Assembly (NCBI GenBank): GCA_003521145.1
Contig: DOTL01000017.1
Span: 1 to 11,287 of the forward strand
Length of the DNA stretch: 11,287 nucleotides
DNA from: Streptococcus sp.
GTDB taxonomy: Bacteria; Bacillota; Bacilli; Lactobacillales; Streptococcaceae
Direction: 5' to 3'
Shown: positions 1 through 6,588 of the stretch, piece by piece
How the letters are laid out: each line of letters begins with the position of its first letter
Position numbering within the stretch: position 1 is the stretch's first letter
The notes under the pieces: model-generated
What the model saw: the letters and a program-made list of their open reading frames with translations, nothing else
The model's database searches: none
What the model was told of the DNA's origin: nothing
Made by a program: the position numbers and the translations under genes

Positions 1-19
1 CTATAGTTGACAAAGAGCC
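1..19 (-). mobile_element. Probable end of an ISL3-family insertion sequence (IS1193/IS1167-like), cut by the window edge
   Basis: Read on the minus strand, the first bases give GGCTCTTTGTCAACTATAG. From memory, this resembles the terminal inverted repeat of ISL3-family elements common in streptococci (IS1193 and IS1167 types). The tip would be at base 19 or 20, with the element continuing to the left outside the window. Only the tip is visible, with no transposase, so the family call rests on recall of the end sequence. If it is right, the element inserted about 17 bases after the stop codon of the small ORF downstream of polA and did not break that gene. Confidence 0.5.
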
Positions 20-36
20 CTTTAATCTGTCTATTT

Positions 37-153
37 CTACTTGTTCATAAAGTAGATGATAATCACCAATACTGCTACAATAGCTAGGACAACGGCCAGG
101 AATCCTAGCATGTAACGCAAGAGAAAGTAGGTAAATGGAAAATTTTCTTTCAT
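37..153 (-). CDS. Small single-span membrane protein of 38 residues, downstream of polA
   Basis: An ATG at 153-151 opens 38 codons ending in TAG at 39-37. The peptide starts MKENFPFTYFLLRYMLGF, continues with an almost unbroken hydrophobic stretch (about residues 15-35, rich in Leu, Val, Ile and Ala) and ends FMNK. This fits one transmembrane helix with short polar ends. The start lies three bases after the polA stop (TAA, AAA, ATG) and has no separate Shine-Dalgarno sequence, so translation is probably coupled to polA and the gene shares its transcript. I do not recognise the family. It is too short for many gene callers. The close spacing and clean hydrophobic profile support it being real, but chance cannot be excluded. 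It ends 17 bases before the probable insertion-sequence tip. Confidence 0.5.
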   Translation of the reverse strand: MKENFPFTYFLLRYMLGFLAVVLAIVAVLVIIIYFMNK

Positions 154-156
154 TTT

Positions 157-2796
157 TTACTTTGCTTCATACCATGTGCGGCCGTCGTTCTCATCTGCGA
201 TGAGAGGGACAGCGAGTTCGACTGCAGCTTCCATGGTTTCTTTAACCAAGGCTTTCATCGCTAAAAGTTCGTCGTTTGGCACCTCAAGGACGATTTCATC
301 GTGCACTTGGAGGAGCATCTTAGTTTTATAGCCACCTTCTACCAAAGCTTTGTCTAAGTTATTCATAGCAATCTTGAGGATATCAGCGGCACTTCCTTGG
401 ATAGGTGAGTTGATGGCTGTACGCTCTGCGAAGTTGCGAACATTAAAGTTACGGGAATTGATATCCGGCAACTCACGACGGCGATGGAAGAGAGTTTCTA
501 CGTAGCCTTTATTCTTGGCCTCACGGACCACATTTTCCATATAGGCCTTAATACCTGGATAGCGCTCAAAGTAGGTATTGATATACTCCTTAGCCTTCTT
601 ACGGCTAATGCCAAGGTTGTTGGATAGACCGAAGTCAGAAATGCCATAAACGATACCGAAGTTAACAGCCTTGGCGTTACGACGATCGTTAGGTGTGACA
701 TCCTCTGGCTTTTCGATACCAAAGACACGCATGGCGGTAGAGGTATGGATATCTGCCCCCTCTTTAAAGGCAGCAATCAAATGCTCATCTCCCGAAATGT
801 GAGCCAGCACGCGCAACTCAATCTGTGAGTAATCCGAGCTTAAAAGCACTGCGTCCTCAGTCGATGGGACAAAGGCCTTACGGATGAGACGACCTTGCTC
901 CAAGCGAACAGGGATATTTTGCAAGTTAGGATCCACTGATGACAAACGACCTGTCTGAGTTAGATCTTGCACATAACGGGTATGAATCTTGCCATCCTCA
1001 AGGATATAATCCTGAAGCCCCAAGACATATGTAGACTGAAGCTTAGTGATTTGGCGGTACTCCAAAATCTTAGCTACGATTGGAGCAATTGGTGCCAAAC
1101 GTTCAAGGACATCCACAGCCGTTGAGTAACCTGTCTTGGTTTTCTTAGTGTATTCCAAAGGCATTCCCATCTTTTCAAAGAGAATAACACCCAACTGTTT
1201 AGGTGAATTGATATTGAATTCTTCACCCGCCATCTCGTAGATTTCTTGGGTCAATTTGTCAATGACTACTTGGTTTTCCACTGCCATCTCGTTAAGGGTT
1301 TGTCCCTTAACCTTAATACCAGCGATTTCCATCTTAGCTAATACATTTGCCAGTGGTAATTCCATGTCAAAGAGGAGATCTGATTGGCCGTGTTCAGCCA
1401 ATTTTTCGAGCATGACCGGTTTGGCAACCTGAAGGACTTTGACTTTTTTAGCCAGGTGGCTGAGCAAGACCTCTTTTTCAGGAACCGCACGCTTAGCTCC
1501 CTTGCCATAGACCACTTCATCTGTTTCCAACGGTAGGTCTGTATAGAGACGGGCAATAGTTGACAATTCATTGTCTTCAACAGTTGAGAGCAGATACTTG
1601 GCCAGACGGGCATCGAAATTAGCCGTAGGCAAGTCAATACCTAGATGGCTCAAGAGGACCTTACTACGCTTGAAATCGTAGATATTAACAGCTTTAGAAA
1701 GAGCTACCTGGAAGGCGTCTGATTTGAGTAGGTCAGTATCTGTAGATGCATAAATCTGCTTGTCATTCCCCCAAGCAAAACCGATGATAGGTTCTGTGTG
1801 ATAATTGTCACCGAGGATTTCAAAATAGAAGAAATCATCAGAGCTAAAGTGATCTTCTGTCACTTGACTAGGATCTGCGTAGGCCACATCAAAATCTTGT
1901 GGCACAGCCTCGCCACCAAGGGCATTTTTGAACTGAACAAAGCCCATCTCGTCATAAAAGACTGCCAATTTTTCAAGGTCAGGTCCCGTAAAGGCCGTAT
2001 CATCTAGGCCAATTTCAATTGGAGACTGGGTATCAATAGTCGCCAAGGTCTTAGAAAGAAAGGCTTGTTCCTTATCATTGATGAGATTTTCCTTCATCTT
2101 GGACTTCTTCATCTCATCAATATGCTCATAGATACCTTCAAGGGAACCGTGTTCCAAAAGGAGCTTGAGACCAGTCTTCTCACCAATCTTAGTAACTCCT
2201 GGAATATTATCGGACTTATCACCCATGAGGGCCTTAAGGTCTATGAATTGCGCAGGGGTAATACCCATTTTCTCCATGAGGTAGTCAGGTGTGAAGGCCT
2301 CAAACTCAGTCACACCTTTCTTCGAAATCTCAACGACTGTGTTTTCATCAGTCAGCTGAATTAAGTCTTTATCCCCAGAGACAACAGTAATTTGATAGTC
2401 CTCACTGGTATTTTCAGCCATCTTAGCTAAGGTACCGATAATGTCGTCTGCCTCGTACTGAGCCAAGTCATAATAGGCGATTCCACGTGCAGCCAACATC
2501 TCACGGATATAAGGAAACTGCTCACGGAATTCCTCTGGAGTCTTGGCACGACCAGCCTTGTAGTCTGCAAACATCTCTGTACGGAAAGTTGTTTTACCCT
2601 CATCAAAGGCTACCAAGACATGAGTGGGTTGGATACGATCAAGCAGGTTGTCCAACATGAGGTGGAAACCGTAGATAGCATTGGTATGAAGGCCGTTATT
2701 GTTACGAAAATGGTCAATTTGATTATAGAGTGCGAAGAAAGCACGAAAGGCAACGGATGAACCGTCAATTAGGAGTAATTTTTTCTGATTAGTCAT
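157..2796 (-). CDS. polA: DNA polymerase I
   Basis: This protein of 879 residues fills repair gaps and removes RNA primers from Okazaki fragments. The N-terminal 5'-nuclease domain covers about residues 1-290; metal-binding acidic residues are visible in LLLIDGSS (D11), YEADDIIG (D117, D118), SGDKDL and MGDKSDNIPG. The middle domain (about 300-475) has the 3'-5' exonuclease fold but lacks most catalytic acids (FFYFEILGD where D-x-E is expected; no matching Asp in IYDFKRSK), so it is probably inactive for proofreading. The polymerase domain shows motif A (SSDYSQIELR, D655), motif B (RRNAKAVNFGIVYG, with K709, F713, Y717) and motif C (QVHDEIVLE, H832 to E834). Length is normal. The start is fixed because the conserved KKLLLIDGSS block follows at once and no in-frame start lies just upstream. 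An extended -10 box ends six bases before the ATG, with no Shine-Dalgarno sequence. It diverges from mutS2. Confidence 0.97.
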   Translation of the reverse strand: MTNQKKLLLIDGSSVAFRAFFALYNQIDHFRNNNGLHTNAIYGFHLMLDNLLDRIQPTHVLVAFDEGKTTFRTEMFADYKAGRAKTPEEFREQFPYIREMLAARGIAYYDLAQYEADDIIGTLAKMAENTSEDYQITVVSGDKDLIQLTDENTVVEISKKGVTEFEAFTPDYLMEKMGITPAQFIDLKALMGDKSDNIPGVTKIGEKTGLKLLLEHGSLEGIYEHIDEMKKSKMKENLINDKEQAFLSKTLATIDTQSPIEIGLDDTAFTGPDLEKLAVFYDEMGFVQFKNALGGEAVPQDFDVAYADPSQVTEDHFSSDDFFYFEILGDNYHTEPIIGFAWGNDKQIYASTDTDLLKSDAFQVALSKAVNIYDFKRSKVLLSHLGIDLPTANFDARLAKYLLSTVEDNELSTIARLYTDLPLETDEVVYGKGAKRAVPEKEVLLSHLAKKVKVLQVAKPVMLEKLAEHGQSDLLFDMELPLANVLAKMEIAGIKVKGQTLNEMAVENQVVIDKLTQEIYEMAGEEFNINSPKQLGVILFEKMGMPLEYTKKTKTGYSTAVDVLERLAPIAPIVAKILEYRQITKLQSTYVLGLQDYILEDGKIHTRYVQDLTQTGRLSSVDPNLQNIPVRLEQGRLIRKAFVPSTEDAVLLSSDYSQIELRVLAHISGDEHLIAAFKEGADIHTSTAMRVFGIEKPEDVTPNDRRNAKAVNFGIVYGISDFGLSNNLGISRKKAKEYINTYFERYPGIKAYMENVVREAKNKGYVETLFHRRRELPDINSRNFNVRNFAERTAINSPIQGSAADILKIAMNNLDKALVEGGYKTKMLLQVHDEIVLEVPNDELLAMKALVKETMEAAVELAVPLIADENDGRTWYEAK

Positions 2797-2802
2797 AGGT
2801 TT

Positions 2803-2811
2803 ATTATAGCA
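2803..2811 (-). promoter_or_regulatory. Extended -10 promoter of polA
   Basis: On the minus strand the sequence is TGCTATAAT, a perfect -10 hexamer (2803-2808) with the TG extension (2810-2811). No convincing -35 box lies 16-18 bases upstream, as is common for extended -10 promoters. Six bases (AAACCT) separate the hexamer from the polA ATG, so the predicted transcription start is the A of the start codon. The function is inferred from consensus only. Confidence 0.7.
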
Positions 2812-2954
2812 TAGATGAGAGCATTGGTTTTGATTGAAGACCTCTTATTTTAGGGAGACTCTTTTGTAAAAATAGCTAGTCAACATCTGATGACAAAAGT
2901 CCGCTCATAAAACGACCTCAGGCATTTCCCACCTCCACGCCCCATAGGCAAATA

Positions 2955-2963
2955 TGATATAAT
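2955..2963 (+). promoter_or_regulatory. Extended -10 promoter of mutS2
   Basis: The sequence TGATATAAT is a perfect -10 hexamer (2958-2963) with a TG extension (2955-2956). No good -35 box is visible. The next seven bases (AGAAGCT) lead directly to the mutS2 ATG at 2971, so the predicted start of transcription is at or one base before the start codon. AGAAG is a poor Shine-Dalgarno match and would mostly lie upstream of the predicted transcript. The region 2797-2970 holds this promoter, the polA promoter and an imperfect inverted repeat (2861-2899). Confidence 0.68.
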
Positions 2964-2970
2964 AGAAGCT

Positions 2971-5319
2971 ATGAACACAAAGATTTTAGACCAATTAGAA
3001 TTTAACAAGGTCAAGGACCAGTTCACAGAATACCTGCAGACCGAACAGGCTCAGGCTGAGTTACGTGACTTGGTTCCTATGACCAATCCAGAAAGAATTC
3101 AAAATCAATTTACAGAAATCCAAGAAATGGCTGAGATTTTCATAGAGCATCATGGCTTTGCCATTGGTAGCTTGCGAGATATTTCTGAGCCCTTACGTCG
3201 CTTGGAACTGGATGCTGACCTCAACATCCTGGAATTCATTGCTATCAAGAAGGTGCTGCAAGCTTCAGCTGACCTTGGTCGCTTCTACGCTGACCTTGAA
3301 AATGTTGAGCTCGTCGCTCTTAAACGTCTTTTCGAAAAAATTGAAGCTTTCCCAAGTCTACAAGGCAGTCTTCAAAGCATCAATGACGGTGGTTTCATTG
3401 AGCATTTTGCTAGCCCAGAGTTGCAAAATATCCGTCGTCAACTTAAATCTTGTGATGATGCCATTCGTCAGACCTTGCAAGACATTCTCAAGAAATCTGG
3501 CCACATGTTGGCTGAGAGTCTGATTGCTAGTCGTAATGGTCGTTCAGTGCTTCCTGTCAAAAATACCTACCGTAACCATATTGCTGGGGTTGTACACGAT
3601 ATCTCAAGCTCTGGAAATACAGTGTATATCGAGCCTCGCGCCGTTATCCAGCTTAACGAAGAAATTACACAATTACGTGCAGACGAACGCCATGAGATGG
3701 CCCGCATACTGCATGAACTATCTGATCAACTCCGTCCACAGGTTGCTGCTATCGCTAACAACGCTTGGATTTTGGGCCACATGGACTTCATTCGAGGAAA
3801 ATACCTCTATCTCCATGATAAAAAGGCAGTTATTCCAAAGATTAGCGACAACCAAACACTACAACTACTTAACGTTCGTCACCCTCTCTTGGTCAATCCA
3901 GTAGCTAATGATTTACGCTTTGATGAGGACCTCACAGCTATTGTCATCACAGGTCCCAATACCGGTGGTAAAACGGTCATGCTCAAAACTTTAGGACTAT
4001 CACAACTGATGGCTCAATCAGGGCTTCCAATTTTGGCTGACAAGGGTAGTCGTGTAGCCATTTTCCAAGAGATTTTTGCGGACATCGGAGATGAACAGTC
4101 TATCGAACAGAGTTTGTCAACATTCTCTAGTCACATGACGCACATTGTCGAGATTCTGGACGCTGCCGACAGTAACAGCCTTGTCTTGGTCGATGAGCTT
4201 GGGGCTGGTACCGACCCTCAGGAAGGGGCTAGTCTAGCCATGGCAATCCTAGAACACCTCCGTTTAAGCCAGATTAAGACCATGGCCACCACTCACTATC
4301 CTGAGCTTAAGGCCTATGGGATTGAGACGCAACATGTAGAAAATGCCAGCATGGAGTTTGACACAGCGACTTTAAGCCCTACCTATCGTTTTATGCAAGG
4401 AGTTCCTGGTCGCTCTAATGCCTTTGAGATTGCTCGACGCCTCGGTTTAAATGAGATTATTGTCAAGGAAGCAGAAAAACTCACGGATACTGATAGTGAT
4501 GTCAACCGTATCATCGAGCAACTTGAAGCCCAAACTGTGGAAACACAAAAACGTCTGGAACACATCAAGGACGTTGAGCAAGAGAACCTTAAATTCAACC
4601 GTGCGGTCAAGAAACTCTATAATGAATTCTCCCATGAGTACGACAAGGAACTCGAAAAGGCTCAAAAAGAAATTCAAGATATGGTGGATACAGCTTTGGC
4701 TGAGAGCGATAGTATTCTCAAAAATCTCCACGATAAGAGTCAACTCAAGCCTCATGAAGTTATCGACGCCAAAGGAAAACTCAAGAAACTTGCCCCACAA
4801 GTGGACCTCTCTAAAAATAAGGTTCTTCGTAAGGCCAAGAAAGAAAAGGCTGCGCGCGCCCCTCGTGTTGGAGATGATATCATCGTTACTTCTTATGGTC
4901 AACGTGGTACGCTTACCAGTCAAGCTAAAAATGGTAACTGGGAAGCCCAAGTAGGTCTCATCAAGATGACACTCAAGGCAGATGAATTCACTCTGGTTCG
5001 TGCCCAAGCCGAAGCCCAACAACCTAAGAAGAAACAGATTAACGTGGTTAAAAAAGCCAAGAAGGCATCTGGTGGTCCTCGTGCCCGTCTAGACCTTCGT
5101 GGGAAACGTTACGAAGAAGCCATGCAAGAGCTTGATGCCTTTATTGACCAAGCCCTACTTAATAACATGAGTCAGGTGGACATCATCCACGGTATTGGTA
5201 CAGGTGTCATACGTGATGCTGTCACCAAATACCTCCGCCGTCATCACCATGTTAAAAGTTTTGAATATGCACCACAAAGTGCCGGTGGTTCCGGATGTAC
5301 CATTGCAATCTTAGGGTAA
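2971..5319 (+). CDS. mutS2: Endonuclease/ATPase MutS2
   Basis: This protein of 782 residues belongs to the MutS2 branch of MutS ATPases. It lacks the mismatch-binding N-terminal domains of MutS1. Visible parts: a core/lever region (about 1-320), the ABC-type ATPase with Walker A GPNTGGKT (329-336) and Walker B LVLVDELGAGTD (404-415), a His-loop region ATTHYPELKAYG, a charged coiled-coil clamp (about 500-625, rich in Glu and Lys), a KOW-like stretch (about 632-677) and a C-terminal Smr domain (about 706-782) with LDLRGKR and HGIGTGVIR. The family suppresses recombination between diverged DNA, and in Bacillus subtilis it also splits collided ribosomes for rescue; which role dominates here cannot be read from sequence. 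It has its own promoter and terminator, so it looks monocistronic. The ATG is seven bases after a -10 box, without a Shine-Dalgarno sequence. Confidence 0.95.
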   Translation: MNTKILDQLEFNKVKDQFTEYLQTEQAQAELRDLVPMTNPERIQNQFTEIQEMAEIFIEHHGFAIGSLRDISEPLRRLELDADLNILEFIAIKKVLQASADLGRFYADLENVELVALKRLFEKIEAFPSLQGSLQSINDGGFIEHFASPELQNIRRQLKSCDDAIRQTLQDILKKSGHMLAESLIASRNGRSVLPVKNTYRNHIAGVVHDISSSGNTVYIEPRAVIQLNEEITQLRADERHEMARILHELSDQLRPQVAAIANNAWILGHMDFIRGKYLYLHDKKAVIPKISDNQTLQLLNVRHPLLVNPVANDLRFDEDLTAIVITGPNTGGKTVMLKTLGLSQLMAQSGLPILADKGSRVAIFQEIFADIGDEQSIEQSLSTFSSHMTHIVEILDAADSNSLVLVDELGAGTDPQEGASLAMAILEHLRLSQIKTMATTHYPELKAYGIETQHVENASMEFDTATLSPTYRFMQGVPGRSNAFEIARRLGLNEIIVKEAEKLTDTDSDVNRIIEQLEAQTVETQKRLEHIKDVEQENLKFNRAVKKLYNEFSHEYDKELEKAQKEIQDMVDTALAESDSILKNLHDKSQLKPHEVIDAKGKLKKLAPQVDLSKNKVLRKAKKEKAARAPRVGDDIIVTSYGQRGTLTSQAKNGNWEAQVGLIKMTLKADEFTLVRAQAEAQQPKKKQINVVKKAKKASGGPRARLDLRGKRYEEAMQELDAFIDQALLNNMSQVDIIHGIGTGVIRDAVTKYLRRHHHVKSFEYAPQSAGGSGCTIAILG

Positions 5320-5330
5320 AAGTAGTTAGG

Positions 5331-5360
5331 AAAGACTGAGACCTTGTGTCCGGTCTTTTT
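5331..5360 (+). terminator. Rho-independent terminator of mutS2
   Basis: Twelve bases after the mutS2 stop, AAAGACT pairs with GGTCTTT (one G-T pair) around a 14-base loop. An alternative inner stem pairs AGACC with GGTCT. Either is followed by a T run (TTTTTC). The stem is modest but its position and T tract fit a terminator. Confidence 0.65.
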
Positions 5361-5383
5361 CATATCCTACCAAAACAAAGAAC

Positions 5384-5408
5384 AAAAAAACCTCCTTAAT
5401 CAAGGAAG
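5384..5408 (-). terminator. Rho-independent terminator of the zapA-cvpA operon
   Basis: Read on the minus strand, CTTCCTT pairs with AAGGAGG (seven pairs, one of them T-G) around a GATT loop, followed by seven T residues. It begins 12 bases after the cvpA stop. Together with the mutS2 terminator it isolates the two convergent units. Confidence 0.8.
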
Positions 5409-5419
5409 ACTTCTATTTT

Positions 5420-5962
5420 CTATATCACACTTGTCCACAAATGCTGGATAATCTGACTAACTGGAAAATAGCCATTAATCAAGATACGTAAAACCCAGCT
5501 CGATGACAAGAGCGTTTGAATGTTGTTCATAGGAACAGTCGCAAGAATATTCCCCAACATAGTCAAAGGCACAAGACTCACTAAGGTGGCCAAGATGCCA
5601 CCTACCACTTGGTAACGTCTTTGATCAAGCCGCTCAATTCTCACAAAGTGGAAGAAAATACCAAGAAAGCGTAAGCCATAATAGGCTATACAGTAGATAG
5701 CAAAATAAGCCACGCCCGCATAATAGACAAGGTCAAGTGAAAAGATGTTCTGATTTTTAAAGAAAGCTATACTAGCATCCTTGGTTGGATTGGTATAAGG
5801 TACCCAAAGATTGATAGCCTCTCCTAACGACCGGTAGAAATAGGCCGCCACACACATGGCAATAATGACTGAAACCACATAATAACCTTGCATAAAGAGA
5901 CCTCGACGGTAGCCAATGTAGAAATTCCAAGCCATAATGGCTAAGACAAGGAGTCCAATCAT
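5420..5962 (-). CDS. cvpA: CvpA family integral membrane protein
   Basis: This protein of 180 residues is very hydrophobic, with about four membrane spans: residues 2-17, 24-43, 78-104 and 118-141. The loops are short and basic (GYRRG, RIERLDQRR), with a conserved VGGILATLVSLVPLTMLG stretch, as in the CvpA family, named after a gene needed for colicin V production in Escherichia coli. The biochemical role in streptococci is not established. The ATG overlaps the zapA TGA as ATGA, and GAGG inside the end of zapA serves as its ribosome binding site, so translation is coupled to zapA. The zapA-cvpA pairing is common in Firmicutes. It ends in its own strong terminator. Confidence 0.85.
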   Translation of the reverse strand: MIGLLVLAIMAWNFYIGYRRGLFMQGYYVVSVIIAMCVAAYFYRSLGEAINLWVPYTNPTKDASIAFFKNQNIFSLDLVYYAGVAYFAIYCIAYYGLRFLGIFFHFVRIERLDQRRYQVVGGILATLVSLVPLTMLGNILATVPMNNIQTLLSSSWVLRILINGYFPVSQIIQHLWTSVI

Positions 5963-6273
5963 GCGTCATCCTCATCGTCATTTGTAGCTGTCGCCTTGAC
6001 CTTAAGTTGTTCAAGTTGCTTAGCTCTCAACGTTTCCAACTCTTTTTCCATATCTTCAACTTGGATTTCACGTTCCAACTGAGTCGACAAAGAATTAATA
6101 GCCATTAGGATAGCAATCGTTTCATTGTCATCATTTTTCATCTGCTCTTTGATAATTTTATATTTCTCGTGGGCAACACGCTCCACCTCTTCCATGAATA
6201 TGTTGTCCTTATCGGTTGTTAGCGTGAGGTTCTTCTCTCCAAAATGAAATTTGTAACGGTTCTTATTTACCAT
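5959..6273 (-). CDS. zapA: Cell division protein ZapA
   Basis: Starting at ATG 6273-6271 this gives 104 residues beginning MVNKNRYKFHFGEKNLTL. It has the ZapA layout: a short beta N-terminal part, the stretch LTTDKDNIFMEEVERVAHEKY, then a long helix (about residues 45-90, including AILMAINSLSTQLEREIQ) that forms the dimer coiled coil, and an acidic tail (DDEDDA). ZapA binds FtsZ and stabilises the Z ring at midcell. A TTG at 6291 would add six residues (directly after an in-frame TGA). I prefer the ATG because the family similarity begins at NKNRYKF, but neither start has a Shine-Dalgarno sequence at the usual distance. The gene lies behind a leader of about 180 nt and overlaps cvpA by four bases. 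Confidence 0.85.
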   Translation of the reverse strand: MVNKNRYKFHFGEKNLTLTTDKDNIFMEEVERVAHEKYKIIKEQMKNDDNETIAILMAINSLSTQLEREIQVEDMEKELETLRAKQLEQLKVKATATNDDEDDA

Positions 6274-6330
6274 TTGCTTGTTAACTGCCAATCAATGGTG
6301 GTCACGGATTCGCCACCGCAGCTTCTCCTT
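6267..6330 (-). promoter_or_regulatory. zapA translation-initiation region: displaced Shine-Dalgarno and two mini-ORFs
   Basis: On the minus strand a strong AAGGAG lies at 6330-6325. Eight bases later it meets GTG GCG AAT CCG TGA (6316-6302), a four-codon ORF. A second GTG (6305) opens 12 codons that end in TAA at 6269-6267, overlapping the zapA ATG (AAATGGTAA). The SD is 51 bases from the zapA ATG, too far for direct use. GGTGG (6317-6313) and CCACC (6301-6297) could form a small hairpin. Translational coupling or reinitiation onto zapA is a plausible reading, but it is inference. Confidence 0.4.
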
Positions 6331-6375
6331 ATATTATTGCTTTTATATCACCTTTTTTGGGCAAGATTCAGACTC

Positions 6376-6450
6376 TTACTCTGAGGCGTATTTGACACTT
6401 AAATGCCAACCCATTTCCTCTAATTGTGGAAAAAGGGCATGGTTAGGCAT
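6376..6450 (-). CDS. Short upstream ORF (24 codons) in the zapA leader, possibly a remnant of a small gene
   Basis: An ATG at 6450-6448 (another in-frame ATG lies at 6465) opens 24 codons starting MPNHALFPQLEEMGWHLS and ending KYASE, with TAA at 6378-6376. It starts only about seven bases after the predicted transcription start of the zapA-cvpA transcript. Past the stop, the other reading frame runs LPKKGDIKAII to a TAA (6331-6329) that touches the AAGGAG sequence, a layout typical of a gene end. So this may be a leader peptide or the front of a small gene broken by a frameshift or nonsense change. I do not recognise the peptide. Confidence is low because short ORFs arise by chance. Confidence 0.3.
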   Translation of the reverse strand: MPNHALFPQLEEMGWHLSVKYASE

Positions 6451-6463
6451 TCTCTTTCTAATC

Positions 6464-6492
6464 ATTATATCCTAAATTTTAACTTTCGTAAA
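6464..6492 (-). promoter_or_regulatory. Promoter of the zapA-cvpA operon
   Basis: On the minus strand TTTACG (6492-6487, four of six matches to TTGACA) is followed by a 17-base spacer and a perfect TATAAT (6469-6464). Predicted transcription starts near 6457, giving a leader of roughly 180 nt before zapA. Bases 6274-6588 (more than 300 without a recognised gene) hold this promoter, the short upstream ORF, a small hairpin (TCAGA/TCTGA, about 6367-6383), the displaced Shine-Dalgarno and the divergent rnhC promoter. Confidence 0.65.
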
Positions 6493-6572
6493 TTTTAGAC
6501 TTTGCACTTCTCTAGAAAAATAATTTTCAGGGATTTCGAGTCTGTAAAATATCTACCAATTCTCCTTTTTTG

Positions 6573-6581
6573 TGCTAAAAT
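6573..6581 (+). promoter_or_regulatory. Extended -10 promoter of rnhC
   Basis: TGCTAAAAT gives a -10 hexamer TAAAAT (6576-6581) with TG extension. A weak -35 candidate CTACCA (6553-6558, three of six matches) lies 17 bases upstream. Seven bases (AGATTTC) separate the hexamer from the rnhC ATG, with no Shine-Dalgarno sequence. This is the same layout as polA and mutS2 in this window. Confidence 0.6.
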
Positions 6582-6588
6582 AGATTTC

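Noticed and set aside
4451..4954. 167-codon plus-strand frame inside mutS2
   Set aside because: It is out of frame with MutS2 over its lysine-rich coiled coil; composition explains the lack of stops.
4447..5022. 191-codon open frame on the minus strand
   Set aside because: It is antisense inside the well-supported mutS2 coding region, has no ribosome binding site and resembles no family.
5430..5440. TTGTCCACA near the end of cvpA as a further DnaA box
   Set aside because: It is a single degenerate site without a partner, as expected by chance.
6274..6291. TTG start for zapA at 6291
   Set aside because: It has no Shine-Dalgarno sequence and extends beyond the conserved family N terminus; kept only as an alternative.
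6278..6475. 65-codon plus-strand frame between zapA and rnhC
   Set aside because: It begins with TTG, has no ribosome binding site, is antisense to the zapA leader and ends before the rnhC promoter; no recognisable protein.
6479..6492. Possible competence (ComX) cin-box, TACGAAAG upstream of the zapA promoter
   Set aside because: Only six of eight bases match TACGAATA, and a normal TATAAT promoter lies beside it.
6502..6588. Upstream extension of rnhC by 29 codons
   Set aside because: It would run through the promoter, has no ribosome binding site, and homologous RNase HIII proteins start at the ATG at 6589.
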